From UBA5359 sp002410925 [NCBI: bacterium UBP13_UBA5359] (lineage in GTDB: Bacteria; UBP13; UBA5359): a DNA stretch of 40,512 bases. The stretch spans positions 1-40,512 of the forward strand of contig DHPR01000036.1 in assembly GCA_002410925.1 (NCBI GenBank). Direction: 5' to 3'. A program made the position numbers and the translations under genes. Below are positions 9,230 to 17,314 of this stretch, piece by piece. The notes below the pieces were generated by a model that saw only the letters and a list, made by a program, of their open reading frames with translations, made no database searches and was not told the DNA's origin. The stretch's first letter is position 1. Each line of letters starts with the position of its first letter.

Positions 9230-9865
9230 TCAGCGCCTGTAATTTTCAACAGTCAATGCGCCTGTTTTCTTCCATGATACATGACCATCACAAAAGAGAA
9301 AATTGCTTCCATCGCCATGAGGATTGCGGCACGACATATCGTAACCTTCATATCCGGCAGAAGCGCTGTTTGTACCGTTGTTATAGTATGCGAAAAACTC
9401 TAATAGCAAAACGGTTTCCGTTGGTGAGTGTACATCACCAAGAGACGCTGAACCCGCATGGGCGGGATCTCCGTCAGGAGCCCAACTTACCCCGTTAACA
9501 CTGTTATATTGGTCACCAGCATTAATAGAGTAAGATCGGTCGTCACCTTGACCCGGGCCTGGCCAACCGCTGCTGTCAGATGGGCAAAGTAATAACGATA
9601 CATTTTTATAATAAGGCTTGATCAAGTCACTCCATGAACTATCGAAGCCAAAAGCCGCGGGGGGGAAAAACTCGTCATAATCCTGAACATACATATCCAT
9701 TGCCAAGCCCAATTGTTTTAGATTACTCGCGCAAGTCGTCTGCCTGGCTTTCTCTCTAGCCTTACTAAAAACCGGAAAAAGAATAGCACTTAATATAGCT
9801 ATTATCGCAATAACTACTAGTAATTCTATTAATGTGAATCCTTCTTGGTTTCTAATACTTACCAT
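9230..9865 (-). CDS. DUF1559-type prepilin (type II/IV pseudopilin-like, H-x9-DG)
   Basis: The 211-residue protein opens with a classic prepilin leader and hydrophobic helix ([19 protein letters not shown], cleavage expected between G9 and F10). It continues with the [17 protein letters not shown] segment and ends with the H-x9-DG signature ([13 protein letters not shown], about 183-195). These features define the DUF1559 group, which is expanded in Planctomycetes, Lentisphaerae and Armatimonadota. The product should be cleaved by a prepilin peptidase and placed on the cell surface or in a pseudopilus. It is the first structural gene behind the LacI regulator. AGGAGG precedes the ATG by eight bases. 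A surface role in contact with carbohydrate is inferred from context. Confidence 0.9.
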   Translation of the reverse strand: MVSIRNQEGFTLIELLVVIAIIAILSAILFPVFSKAREKARQTTCASNLKQLGLAMDMYVQDYDEFFPPAAFGFDSSWSDLIKPYYKNVSLLLCPSDSSGWPGPGQGDDRSYSINAGDQYNSVNGVSWAPDGDPAHAGSASLGDVHSPTETVLLLEFFAYYNNGTNSASAGYEGYDMSCRNPHGDGSNFLFCDGHVSWKKTGALTVENYRR

Positions 9866-9949
9866 TTGCCCAGCCTCCTATTCATTTTCCTCAGAATATC
9901 TTTAAAAACTAAAGCACACCTCTAACTCTTACCCGCTTAGTTTGCCCCC

Positions 9950-10993
9950 TTATGCCAGCTTCCGACATGATTGTCTCTCTATCAGTTCAACCGGAAAGGT
10001 TATCTTTATTCCAGGCGTTCCCTTCCCTTCCATCTCACTTATCAGCACTTGCAAAGCCATTTTTACCATCTCTTTCTTATCCATTCCGATAGTTGTCAAC
10101 GCAGGATAAAGATGTGGGGCCAGGTTGATATTATCAAAACTGATTACAGAGATATCACGAGGTATCTGTAATCCCTTTTTCTGGATCGCTTTATAAACAC
10201 CGATGGACATGGGATCAGAAACGCTGTAAATGGCGGTAGGCAATGTATCCATCTTCAAAAGAGAATCCGTTGCCTTTACTGCCTCTTCGATACTGAACTT
10301 ACCCTCTTTTACCAGAGCCTCATCGTAAGGGATGCCTGCCTCTTCCAACGCTTTTTTATAGCCATTAAACCTCAATTTAGTGTCAGAATGCTTTTCCAGA
10401 TATCCTACGATACAGCCTATTCGCCTATGCCCCATATTTATCAAATAATTGGTAGCTAAAAATCCGCCCATGAAACCATCAGGATGAACGCAAGAAACAG
10501 TATTGTTTTTTATACGACCGAGAAGAACAAGACACTTCACCTTTTTTCTTATTTTGTCGATCTCAGCCATATGTTGGTCACTCAAGCCAATCAGCAAACA
10601 TCCGCCAATAACGTTAGGATTCACTGTATTGATAAAAAGGCTCCGGTCGGCAAGTTCATCCAACGTATAAGTAAAATGATTACGGATACCCATTTTAAGC
10701 AGAACTCTATCCAACTCATCCAATATCTCAGCAGTGTATGGTTCGGAATACTTTTCATAGTTTGAAAAAAGGATACAGCCTATATCTCCAATACGCACAG
10801 GATGACCGTTCTTACGTAACGCAAGTCGCTTACCCATTTCGTTCGGTATATATCCAAAGGCATCCACAGATTGCCAGACCCGTTTTCTTATATCCTCACT
10901 GACATGCGGGTAGTTGTTTATTACTCTAGATACCGTCTTAATACATACTCCAGCATCTTTGGCAATGTCTTTAATTGTGATAGCCTTTGTCAT
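9950..10993 (-). CDS. LacI-family transcriptional regulator
   Basis: The 347-residue protein has an N-terminal LacI helix-turn-helix (residues about 6-27, IKDIAKDAGVCIKTVSRVINN) and hinge region, then a periplasmic-binding-protein-like effector domain with motifs such as GRIKNNTVSCVHPDGFMGG, MGHRRIGCIVG and DISVISFDNINLAPHLYPALTTI. It should sense a sugar and control the operon it heads. The ATG has a weak AGGTGA site upstream that overlaps the first TTGTC repeat of its promoter region. The next gene follows after 84 bases in the same direction with no obvious terminator between, so the regulator and the glycosidase operon may share one autoregulated promoter. Confidence 0.95.
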   Translation of the reverse strand: MTKAITIKDIAKDAGVCIKTVSRVINNYPHVSEDIRKRVWQSVDAFGYIPNEMGKRLALRKNGHPVRIGDIGCILFSNYEKYSEPYTAEILDELDRVLLKMGIRNHFTYTLDELADRSLFINTVNPNVIGGCLLIGLSDQHMAEIDKIRKKVKCLVLLGRIKNNTVSCVHPDGFMGGFLATNYLINMGHRRIGCIVGYLEKHSDTKLRFNGYKKALEEAGIPYDEALVKEGKFSIEEAVKATDSLLKMDTLPTAIYSVSDPMSIGVYKAIQKKGLQIPRDISVISFDNINLAPHLYPALTTIGMDKKEMVKMALQVLISEMEGKGTPGIKITFPVELIERQSCRKLA

Positions 10994-10999
10994 GGATAG

Positions 11000-11035
11000 T
11001 TGTCACCTGTTGTCCTTATTATTGTCACCGTTGTC
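11000..11035 (-). promoter_or_regulatory. Candidate LacI-type operator: four TTGTC repeats at the transcription start
   Basis: On the plus strand TTGTC occurs at 11000, 11010, 11022 and 11031. The first and third are followed by ACC, giving two near-identical halves (TTGTCACC-t-GTTGTC and TTGTCACC-GTTGTC) 22 bases apart. The spacings of 10, 12 and 9 bases are about one helical turn. The block begins one base after the -10 box region of the promoter and runs to the ribosome binding site of the LacI gene, a good place for repression. The repeat was not noticed elsewhere in the locus. Confidence 0.55.
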
Positions 11036-11039
11036 TTTT

Positions 11040-11067
11040 ATTATAGCACTAAGGCTAGGTCTGTCAA
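11040..11067 (-). promoter_or_regulatory. Consensus sigma70 promoter of the LacI gene
   Basis: On the minus strand TTGACA (11062-11067) and TATAAT (11040-11045) match the vegetative consensus exactly and are 16 bases apart. Transcription would start near 11033, about 40 bases upstream of the LacI ATG, inside the TTGTC repeat block. Confidence 0.8.
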
Positions 11068-11191
11068 TAATAATTGAAGGCCTCATTAAAATATAAAACT
11101 GATTTGAAAAAGCAAATGCACACCCCGGGGTTGCGTTCGGCCTTACAAACGGGGTAGTGCATAGAGTATACCCGATTTAGTGGAGGCAAAA

Positions 11192-11584
11192 TCAATCAGC
11201 AATAACGATCCTTGTGTCGCTGTATTCTGCCGGAGTTAGATAACCCAGCGTGCTATGTCGGCGATTACGATTGTAGAAGCTCTCTATATACCAAAAGATA
11301 TCCTGCTTGGCTTCCTCGCGGCTACGGTAATCGGCATGATGCACTAACTCTTTCTTAAGGCTGGCAAAAAAGCTTTCCGCTACTGCGTTATCCCAACAAT
11401 TGCCTTTACGGCTCATCGAAGATATCATACCACCGTTTACCATCTTTCTATACTCCTCACAGGCATACTGGCTGCTCCGGTCTGTATGGTGAATAAGTCC
11501 CGGATTTACGCTTCTTCTATATAATGAGCATATCCGTGCCCATTTCCTGATCTGCTTTGTTGCATTTCTCATCATCCGGATCAT
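11192..11584 (-). pseudogene. IS3-family transposase, C-terminal remnant
   Basis: The 130-residue frame carries the end of the DDE integrase core of IS3/IS150-type transposases: GLIHHTDRSSQYA with the second catalytic Asp (D35), then SMSRKGNCWDNAVAESFF with the catalytic Glu (E70), 34 residues between them, and the YIESFYNRNRRHSTLGYLTPAEY ending. The first Asp, the zinc/HTH part and the upstream OrfA are missing, and the DNA upstream on this strand does not continue the protein. The usual glycine of the DRGSQY motif is a serine. It is therefore a dead remnant sitting between the sugar locus and purE. No complete terminal inverted repeats were identified. Confidence 0.85.
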
Positions 11585-11594
11585 TCAACATCGT

Positions 11595-11880
11595 ATGAGA
11601 GAAAAGGCGTTATCAGCCGAGCAAATCGTAAGAGTACCGAGTGCTGCAACACGCCAGATTTTAAAAGATGGCACCATCCACCTGGACGATGCCGGCGGGC
11701 GATTGCCTTCCAGAAGATCCACAACAAGAAAAGCCAACCGGTGGACACGCCGGTATTTTCAAACGGAGATGAAATTGCGCTAGGCTACAAAGCAATACAG
11801 CATATGTCCGACACGGATTGCTGCAACACCTATCTTCGGCAAGAGGCATTTAATAAGCTCTTGAAGAAGATAGCGCTGTA
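11595..11880 (+). pseudogene. Possible decayed reading frame of unknown function
   Basis: Two plus-strand frames look protein-like in succession. From 11595 one reads MREKALSAEQIV up to about GTIHLDDAGG (near 11700). From there a different frame reads FQKIHNKKSQPVDTPVF, GDEIALGYKAIQHMSDTDCC and RQEAFNKLLKKIAL before a TAG at 11878-11880. A frameshift near 11700 would join them. I recognise no family. The stretch lies beside the IS3 remnant and may be part of the same insertion or of a gene it destroyed. It may also be chance. Confidence 0.25.
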
Positions 11881-11916
11881 GCATAACGAAATTCAAATAT
11901 GATCATATCCGGAGAA

Positions 11917-11943
11917 AGCCCATGGTTTCAACAACTACGGGCT
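11917..11943 (-). terminator. Weak hairpin downstream of purE, possible terminator
   Basis: AGCCC (11917-11921) pairs with GGGCT (11939-11943) around a 17-base loop, with T-rich sequence on both sides, so it could act in either direction. It lies about 75 bases after the purE stop and is the only terminator-like structure at the end of the dcw-pur run. The stem is short. Confidence 0.3.
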
Positions 11944-12019
11944 CTTTTACTTTTTAACTGTAAAAGTCAGGTTATAGCATTTAATTCTATTTGCCGGAAG
12001 AAAGATTATATATAATGAT

Positions 12020-12520
12020 CTACTCTCGCCAGCCTTTCTTCTGCAGAGCGACGTTCTTTTCCAACACTTTGGCGGACATACGATGGCGAAAATCAATAAA
12101 GCGCGCTTTCAGCTCTTCATCGGAGAGGGCTAGAATCTGGGCGGCGTAGATGCCGGCGTTGCGAGCACCGTTGATAGCCATAGTGCCCACCGGTATGCCG
12201 GCCGGCATCTGGACGATGGAGTAGAGAGAATCCACTCCGCCTAGGGCGGCGGTCTTAATGGGTACGCCGATGATCGGCAGCTCGGTAAAAGCGGCCATAA
12301 CTCCTGCCAGATGGGCTGCGCCCCCGGCGCCGGCAATAATAACGGCCAGACCTCGACCGGCAGCATTTTTGGCGTACTCGGCCGCTGCCTCGGGAGTACG
12401 GTGAGCGGAGAGTATCTCCACCTCACATTCCACACCCAACTCCTCCAAAACAAGCGCCGCCTCCCGCATTACCGAAAGATCGGAATCGCTGCCCATGATT
12501 ATGCCTGCTCTGACACTCAT
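12020..12520 (-). CDS. purE: 5-(carboxyamino)imidazole ribonucleotide mutase
   Basis: The 166-residue protein converts N5-CAIR to CAIR in purine synthesis. Hallmarks are GIIMGSDSDLSVM at the N-terminus, the catalytic-site SAHRTPE loop near residue 40, and GAGGAAHLAGV near 66. The length fits the bacterial class I enzyme. Its ATG overlaps the purD stop in an ATGA junction, so translation is probably coupled to purD. It is the last gene of the long minus-strand run that starts at mraZ. The usual PurK partner is not in the window. Confidence 0.95.
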   Translation of the reverse strand: MSVRAGIIMGSDSDLSVMREAALVLEELGVECEVEILSAHRTPEAAAEYAKNAAGRGLAVIIAGAGGAAHLAGVMAAFTELPIIGVPIKTAALGGVDSLYSIVQMPAGIPVGTMAINGARNAGIYAAQILALSDEELKARFIDFRHRMSAKVLEKNVALQKKGWRE

Positions 12521-13800
12521 TGGTAAACCTCCCTATCTATAGCCCGCTTGGCGATATCGGATCGCCAGTGCGCATTTTTGAATGATATAGCATTGACAGC
12601 CTCATAAGCCCTGGCCGCTGCTCCGCAGAAGCAATCGCCTAAAGCGGTAACATTAAGAACGCGTCCTCCTGCGGTTACCGTATTACTGTCAACAAGAGCG
12701 GTTCCGGCATGAAATACCGTTACGTCATCGAGTTTGGCGACATCCTCCAATCCCGTTATGTGATAGCCAGTGCTGTATGCGGATGGATAGCCTCCCGAAG
12801 CCATAACGACGCTAACTGCCTTACGCTCGCTCCACTGCAGCGATATATTGTCCAGCTTACCGTCTGCACAGGCTTCCATAATATCCACCAAATCGCCTTC
12901 CAGCCGCGGCAGAATCACCTGAGTTTCGGGATCTCCAAAGCGCACATTGAATTCCAGCACCATAGGTCCGTCAGCCGTCAGCATCAATCCGGCATAGAGC
13001 ACACCCTTGAAAGGTACGCCCATAGAAGCCATCTCGGCAACCACCGGACAAAAGATGTTCTTTAAGGCCATCTCCCGAATTAGAGGCGTTACCGGTGCAA
13101 CCGGAGAATAGCAGCCCATACCGCCGGTGTTGGGGCCGGCATCTCCATCGGAAACACGCTTATAATCCTGGGCGGCATCCATCAGTACAACATCCCTGCC
13201 GTCGCAAAAGGCCATCAATGAGGCTTCTTCGCCATCCAGCATCTCCTCTATCAGCACTCGCCGCCCGGCAGAGCCGAAAACACTCTTTATCAATATATCG
13301 TCGATGGCCCTGTAAGCGTCAGCAGAGGTTTTGGCAATTATTACGCCCTTGCCGGCAGCCAGGCCGTCAGCTTTGATAACTAACGGAGCACCCATAGCTT
13401 CTACCCAAGCGGCTGCCTCTTCCGGCTGATCGAAGCTGCGATAAGCCGCTGTGGGAACGCCACAGCGCGTCATTATCTCCTTGGCAAATATCTTGCTGCC
13501 CTCAAGAAGAGCGGCTTTAGCTGTCGGGCCAAAGGCTTTGATACCGGATTGGCTGAGAGCATCCACCAGACCACATACCAGGGGTGCCTCGGGACCAATC
13601 ACTACCAGATCGATATCTTTGTCGACAGAGAATTTAACAATGGCCTCGATATCATCGGATTTTATCGGCAAACACTCGGCTACAGAACATATGCCGGCAT
13701 TGCCGGGAGCAGCGTAAACCTTTTCAACTCGTGGGCTGGCAGCTATTTTCCAAGCAAGAGCGTGCTCCCTGCCACCGGAACCTACAACCAATACCTTCAT
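12517..13800 (-). CDS. purD: Phosphoribosylamine-glycine ligase (GAR synthetase)
   Basis: The 427-residue ATP-grasp enzyme joins phosphoribosylamine and glycine in purine synthesis. It begins KVLVVGSGGREHALAWK, has the PLVIKADGLAAGKGV ATP-binding segment near 140 and the EFNVRFGDPETQ metal-binding segment near 290. I place the start at ATG 13798-13800, because GGAGG lies five bases upstream, rather than at the TTG 12 bases earlier that would overlap this site. Only one base separates it from the murB stop, and its ribosome binding site lies inside murB. Its attachment to the 3' end of the dcw cluster is unusual. Confidence 0.95.
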   Translation of the reverse strand: MKVLVVGSGGREHALAWKIAASPRVEKVYAAPGNAGICSVAECLPIKSDDIEAIVKFSVDKDIDLVVIGPEAPLVCGLVDALSQSGIKAFGPTAKAALLEGSKIFAKEIMTRCGVPTAAYRSFDQPEEAAAWVEAMGAPLVIKADGLAAGKGVIIAKTSADAYRAIDDILIKSVFGSAGRRVLIEEMLDGEEASLMAFCDGRDVVLMDAAQDYKRVSDGDAGPNTGGMGCYSPVAPVTPLIREMALKNIFCPVVAEMASMGVPFKGVLYAGLMLTADGPMVLEFNVRFGDPETQVILPRLEGDLVDIMEACADGKLDNISLQWSERKAVSVVMASGGYPSAYSTGYHITGLEDVAKLDDVTVFHAGTALVDSNTVTAGGRVLNVTALGDCFCGAAARAYEAVNAISFKNAHWRSDIAKRAIDREVYQ

Positions 13801-13801
13801 A

Positions 13802-14695
13802 TCAACCTCCAATAAACCTTATCTCAGGCTCTAAAATAATGTCAAAGCGTTCACAGACCCGGCGGGACATCTCCTGCATCAGAGATGTAATATCAGCAGC
13901 TGTCGCTTCGCCCGTATTAATAATAAAATTGGCGTGCACCTCGGAAACGGCAGCGCCGCCTATGCGTAAACCTTTAAGCCCGACCATTTCCAGCAGACGG
14001 CCGGCATAATCGCCGGGGGGATTCTTAAAAATGCTGCCGGCACATGGATATCCCATCGGCTGCGTTGCCTTGCGCCCGGCTCTAAGGTGCTCGATGGCTT
14101 TCATGATTTCTGCTCTATCGCCCTCCATCAGCTCGAGCTCTGCGCCGGTGATTATCACATTAATATCTTGAAAGCTGCTGTAGCGATAATCAAAAATAAG
14201 ATCATCATGCTCCCAGACACGACAACTGCCATCAAGATCAACAGACCTGACTCTTCGTATAAGCGAACCGAGATTTCCATGTGACGTGCCGGCATTCATA
14301 ACTATGGCCCCTCCCAAGCTGCCACATATTCCAACAGCAAATTCCAGACCCGACAGACCTCGCGCTGCTGCAATCGAAACCAACCTGGATAACAAAAGGC
14401 CGGCTTCGGCATTAATAGATGTTCCTTTTGTTATAAAGTTTGCCAGGTTGCTTCCAATATGAATCACGCAACCCTCGTAACCTTCATCAAGCGCCAGAAG
14501 GTTTGAACCGCCGCCGATAATGGCAACAGCTACTTCTTCTTCTCTGAGAAGGCGCAGCAGCAGGGCCAGGTCATTCTCGCTCTCCGGTTCACAGAAAAGA
14601 GCTGCCGGGCCGCCTACACGCATGGTTAGATAAGCAGACAGAGATTCTTTATATAAGACCTTGCCTTTGAAACCATATTTAGAAGGATTGAACAT
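13802..14695 (-). CDS. murB: UDP-N-acetylenolpyruvoylglucosamine reductase
   Basis: This FAD/NADPH enzyme reduces the enolpyruvyl group to make UDP-MurNAc. The protein of about 297 residues shows YLTMRVGGPA and IIGGGSNLLA (FAD site), SGLEFAVGICGSLGGA near the middle, and the catalytic serine in PCAGSIFKNP, followed by EVHANFIINTGEATAADI. The short form without the extra domain is the Gram-positive-type MurB. I prefer the ATG at 14693-14695, five bases after the murC stop; an open frame runs 84 bases further upstream inside murC but lacks family similarity. The ribosome binding site is weak, so coupling to murC is likely. Confidence 0.94.
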   Translation of the reverse strand: MFNPSKYGFKGKVLYKESLSAYLTMRVGGPAALFCEPESENDLALLLRLLREEEVAVAIIGGGSNLLALDEGYEGCVIHIGSNLANFITKGTSINAEAGLLLSRLVSIAAARGLSGLEFAVGICGSLGGAIVMNAGTSHGNLGSLIRRVRSVDLDGSCRVWEHDDLIFDYRYSSFQDINVIITGAELELMEGDRAEIMKAIEHLRAGRKATQPMGYPCAGSIFKNPPGDYAGRLLEMVGLKGLRIGGAAVSEVHANFIINTGEATAADITSLMQEMSRRVCERFDIILEPEIRFIGG

Positions 14696-14700
14696 CTTCG

Positions 14701-16107
14701 TTAGCGAACTACCGCCAATACCTCCTCTTCGCCGGTATGTGCCTTGAGATACTTTACCAATTCCTCTCCCAGCAGCCATATATCGCCGGCACCCATGGTA
14801 AACACCATATCACCAGGCTCTACCATCTCTTCCAGGGCGTTAAGCACATCCACCTGCGAGGGCAGATAACGTATATCCTTACCAGGGTTGTGACGACTTA
14901 CGAGATCGGCTACGTTACGAGCACTGATGCCATCTATCGGCGCTTCGCCTGCGGAGTAAATATCAGTAACAATAACCACATCAGCATCATTGAAGGCTTG
15001 TCCAAAGTCGTTACACAAGAGCTTTGTCCGGCTATAGCGATGCGGCTGAAAAGCCACCACCAGCCTATGTTTCCAACCCTCTCTGGCCGCCTGCAAAGTA
15101 GCTTTTATCTCGGACGGATGATGAGCATAGTCATCTACGACCGTTATATCATTAATGCTGCCTTTGACATGAAATCTTCTTTGAACGCCTCTAAAGCAGG
15201 CTAAGGCAGAGGCCATATCTTTAAATGGCAACTCCAGCAACACCCCCACGGCCAGAGCTGCCAGGGCATTGGCAATGTTATGCCTGCCCGGCACGTTGAG
15301 TTTGACCTCACTCAACAGGCTGCCTCGATGCCAGCATTCGAACATAGAACGATTCTTGAAGAATCTGGCTTCACGCGCTTGAAAATCCGCATCCGAAGAG
15401 AAACCGTAACTTATGAAGCGGGGATCATTCTCCTTCATAAGAGAAGCAGCGTTCTTATCATCAATACAGATAATAGCATTGCCATTTTCAGGCAAACGAG
15501 AAATAAACTGCTGAAAAGTTCCAATTATATCCTCTATACCTTTATAATAATCCAAGTGATCCGCCTCTATATTGGTGATCACCGCTATAACGGGGTTGAG
15601 GTTGACAAGGGACCCATCGCTCTCATCGGCTTCAGCTACAGCTACTCTACCGCATCCCAGCTTGGCATTGCCGCCTATATCATTTAATTCTCCACCGATA
15701 ATTACCGTAGGATCCTGATGGCAGCGCTCCAACAGCAGAGCTATCATGGAAGTAGTCGTCGTCTTGCCATGCGTGCCGGCCACCGCGATGCCGGTATGCT
15801 CTTCCATTATCCTGGCCAACATCTCGGCACGCTGCATGACAGTGATATGACGCCGCTTTGCCTCCACCCATTCCGGATTACTCTGCGGAATGGCTGAAGA
15901 AATGACTATTATATCGGCATCGCCTAGATTTTCAGCTGCATGCCCCATATATATCTTCGCTCCCAGGCGTTTTAATCTGCGTATAGCCTCAGAGGTCTTG
16001 ATATCCGAACCGGAAACACGATAACCCATCTCCAGCAGAACTTTGGCTATGCCGCTCATTCCGGAACCGCCTATGCCGACAAAGTGTATACGATCATCTC
16101 TTGTCAT
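14701..16107 (-). CDS. murC: UDP-N-acetylmuramate-L-alanine ligase
   Basis: MurC adds L-alanine to UDP-MurNAc, the first of the four Mur ligase steps. The protein of about 468 residues has IHFVGIGGSGMSGIA at the start, the ATP loop GTHGKTTTTSM near 110, the EADESDGSL motif near 155 and DDYAHHPSEI near 325. The ATG at 16105-16107 is preceded by GGGAG five bases upstream and gives the normal N-terminus, so I reject an upstream in-frame start at 16164. About 100 bases separate it from murG, the widest gap in this half of the cluster, and a hairpin lies there. Confidence 0.95.
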   Translation of the reverse strand: MTRDDRIHFVGIGGSGMSGIAKVLLEMGYRVSGSDIKTSEAIRRLKRLGAKIYMGHAAENLGDADIIVISSAIPQSNPEWVEAKRRHITVMQRAEMLARIMEEHTGIAVAGTHGKTTTTSMIALLLERCHQDPTVIIGGELNDIGGNAKLGCGRVAVAEADESDGSLVNLNPVIAVITNIEADHLDYYKGIEDIIGTFQQFISRLPENGNAIICIDDKNAASLMKENDPRFISYGFSSDADFQAREARFFKNRSMFECWHRGSLLSEVKLNVPGRHNIANALAALAVGVLLELPFKDMASALACFRGVQRRFHVKGSINDITVVDDYAHHPSEIKATLQAAREGWKHRLVVAFQPHRYSRTKLLCNDFGQAFNDADVVIVTDIYSAGEAPIDGISARNVADLVSRHNPGKDIRYLPSQVDVLNALEEMVEPGDMVFTMGAGDIWLLGEELVKYLKAHTGEEEVLAVVR

Positions 16108-16123
16108 CTCTACTCCCTTCTCA

Positions 16124-16147
16124 AGACCGGCATATTCATTCCGGTCT
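16124..16147 (-). promoter_or_regulatory. Hairpin in the murG-murC gap
   Basis: A perfect 7-bp stem (16124-16130 with 16141-16147, AGACCGG and CCGGTCT) with a 10-base loop lies just upstream of the murC ribosome binding site. No T tract follows, so it is not a classical terminator. It may influence murC translation or mRNA stability. Confidence 0.4.
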
Positions 16148-16210
16148 TCCCCGATATCCTGCAATGAAACAAAATACCGGGTTTATATAATTTATACCCT
16201 CTTTGCTTCT

Positions 16211-17314
16211 TCAGACTATTATATTTTCAGCCAGATCGGCGATGCGTACAGCCGCATCATCTTTTGCCAAAGCTCTGACAGCCTGCCCCATACGCTCCAA
16301 CTCCTGTCTATCGCAGGCCAGCATCTCTATCCTGCCGGCCAGGTCATCTCCATTCAAAGAATCATCGAGTATGATCTGGGCTCCTCCTTCTCTTTCCAAC
16401 AAACGGGCATTATACTCCTGATGGTTCTCCGCTGCATAAGGATATGGCACCATTATAGCCGGACAACCACAGCAGGCAAGTTCCGACACGGTCGTTGCTC
16501 CCGCCCTGCAAATAGCCAAATCAGCCAGGGCCAATGCCTTATACATATCATCCATATACGGCATGACACGGTATATCGTCCTGCCGGTCTTCGGCATATG
16601 GTCCCTGACAAATTCAAACCCGCCACGACCGGTCAGATGTAAAAATTGCAGGTCATTGCGATCGCCAAGCAGGTGTACAGCATTTAGCGCTGCTCTGTTG
16701 ATACTGGCAGCCCCGCTGCTTCCACCAAAGATAAGCACAGTCATTCTACCGGACGAAAGCCCCAGTTCCGTAATAATCTCACAACGCTCTTCCGTTGTCA
16801 TCTCCCGACAAAGCATAATCTCCCGGCGTACTGGATTCCCTGTTACCGCCGCTTTGGCGCCCCTTAAATACTGCAGGCTCTCCTCATAAGAGAGAGCTAT
16901 TGCAGCCGCTCTGGAAGCAAAGAAACGATTTACCTTGCCCGGCAAAACATTCTGCTCGGCCAGGAGCACAGGAACTCTCGTCATTATAGCTGCCGTCACT
17001 GCCGGCACAGAGACATAGCCTCCAAAGCCGATAACCAGATCAGGTCGTATACGCCGCAAACAGGATAGTGCTTCAAAGAGACCTGCTCCCAGCTGCGCCA
17101 TTTTTTTGAAGGTACACAAAGAAGGCCTCCCGGACAAGGATATCGCCTTGATGGGAAAAAAATCGAAGCCTTCCTGCGGCACCAGCTGCTTTTCCGGCCC
17201 GGCACCGTTTCCAAACCAGAAAATGCCGGTCCCTCTTCTTCTAAGCTCAGCGGCGGTTGCCAGCCCCGGATATATATGTCCGCCGGTTCCTCCTCCGGCG
17301 ATTACCACTTTCAC
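16211..17314 (-). CDS. murG: UDP-GlcNAc:lipid I N-acetylglucosaminyltransferase
   Basis: MurG converts lipid I to lipid II at the inner face of the membrane. The 367-residue GT-B protein shows the GGGTGGHIYPGLA loop at the start, GFGGYVSVPA near 94, FGGSSGAASINRA near 195 and the donor-sugar motif RAGATTVSELACCGCPAIMVPYPYA split over 265-290. The start is GTG at 17312-17314, with GGAGAG nine bases upstream. The first 68 bases overlap the 3' end of ftsW in another frame, a longer overlap than at the other junctions. Confidence 0.96.
   Translation of the reverse strand: MKVVIAGGGTGGHIYPGLATAAELRRRGTGIFWFGNGAGPEKQLVPQEGFDFFPIKAISLSGRPSLCTFKKMAQLGAGLFEALSCLRRIRPDLVIGFGGYVSVPAVTAAIMTRVPVLLAEQNVLPGKVNRFFASRAAAIALSYEESLQYLRGAKAAVTGNPVRREIMLCREMTTEERCEIITELGLSSGRMTVLIFGGSSGAASINRAALNAVHLLGDRNDLQFLHLTGRGGFEFVRDHMPKTGRTIYRVMPYMDDMYKALALADLAICRAGATTVSELACCGCPAIMVPYPYAAENHQEYNARLLEREGGAQIILDDSLNGDDLAGRIEMLACDRQELERMGQAVRALAKDDAAVRIADLAENIIV

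Larger units (their letters stand above)
11585..12019. other. Non-coding or decayed stretch between the IS3 remnant and purE
   Basis: No intact gene was found in this 435-base stretch. It holds the possible decayed frame at 11595-11880 and a weak hairpin at 11917-11943 that may end purE transcription. The 70 bases next to purE are AT-rich without further recognisable signals. Confidence 0.6.

Noticed and set aside
16043-16642. 199-codon plus-strand frame over the murC-murG junction
   Set aside because: It is antisense to two conserved genes and has no motif.
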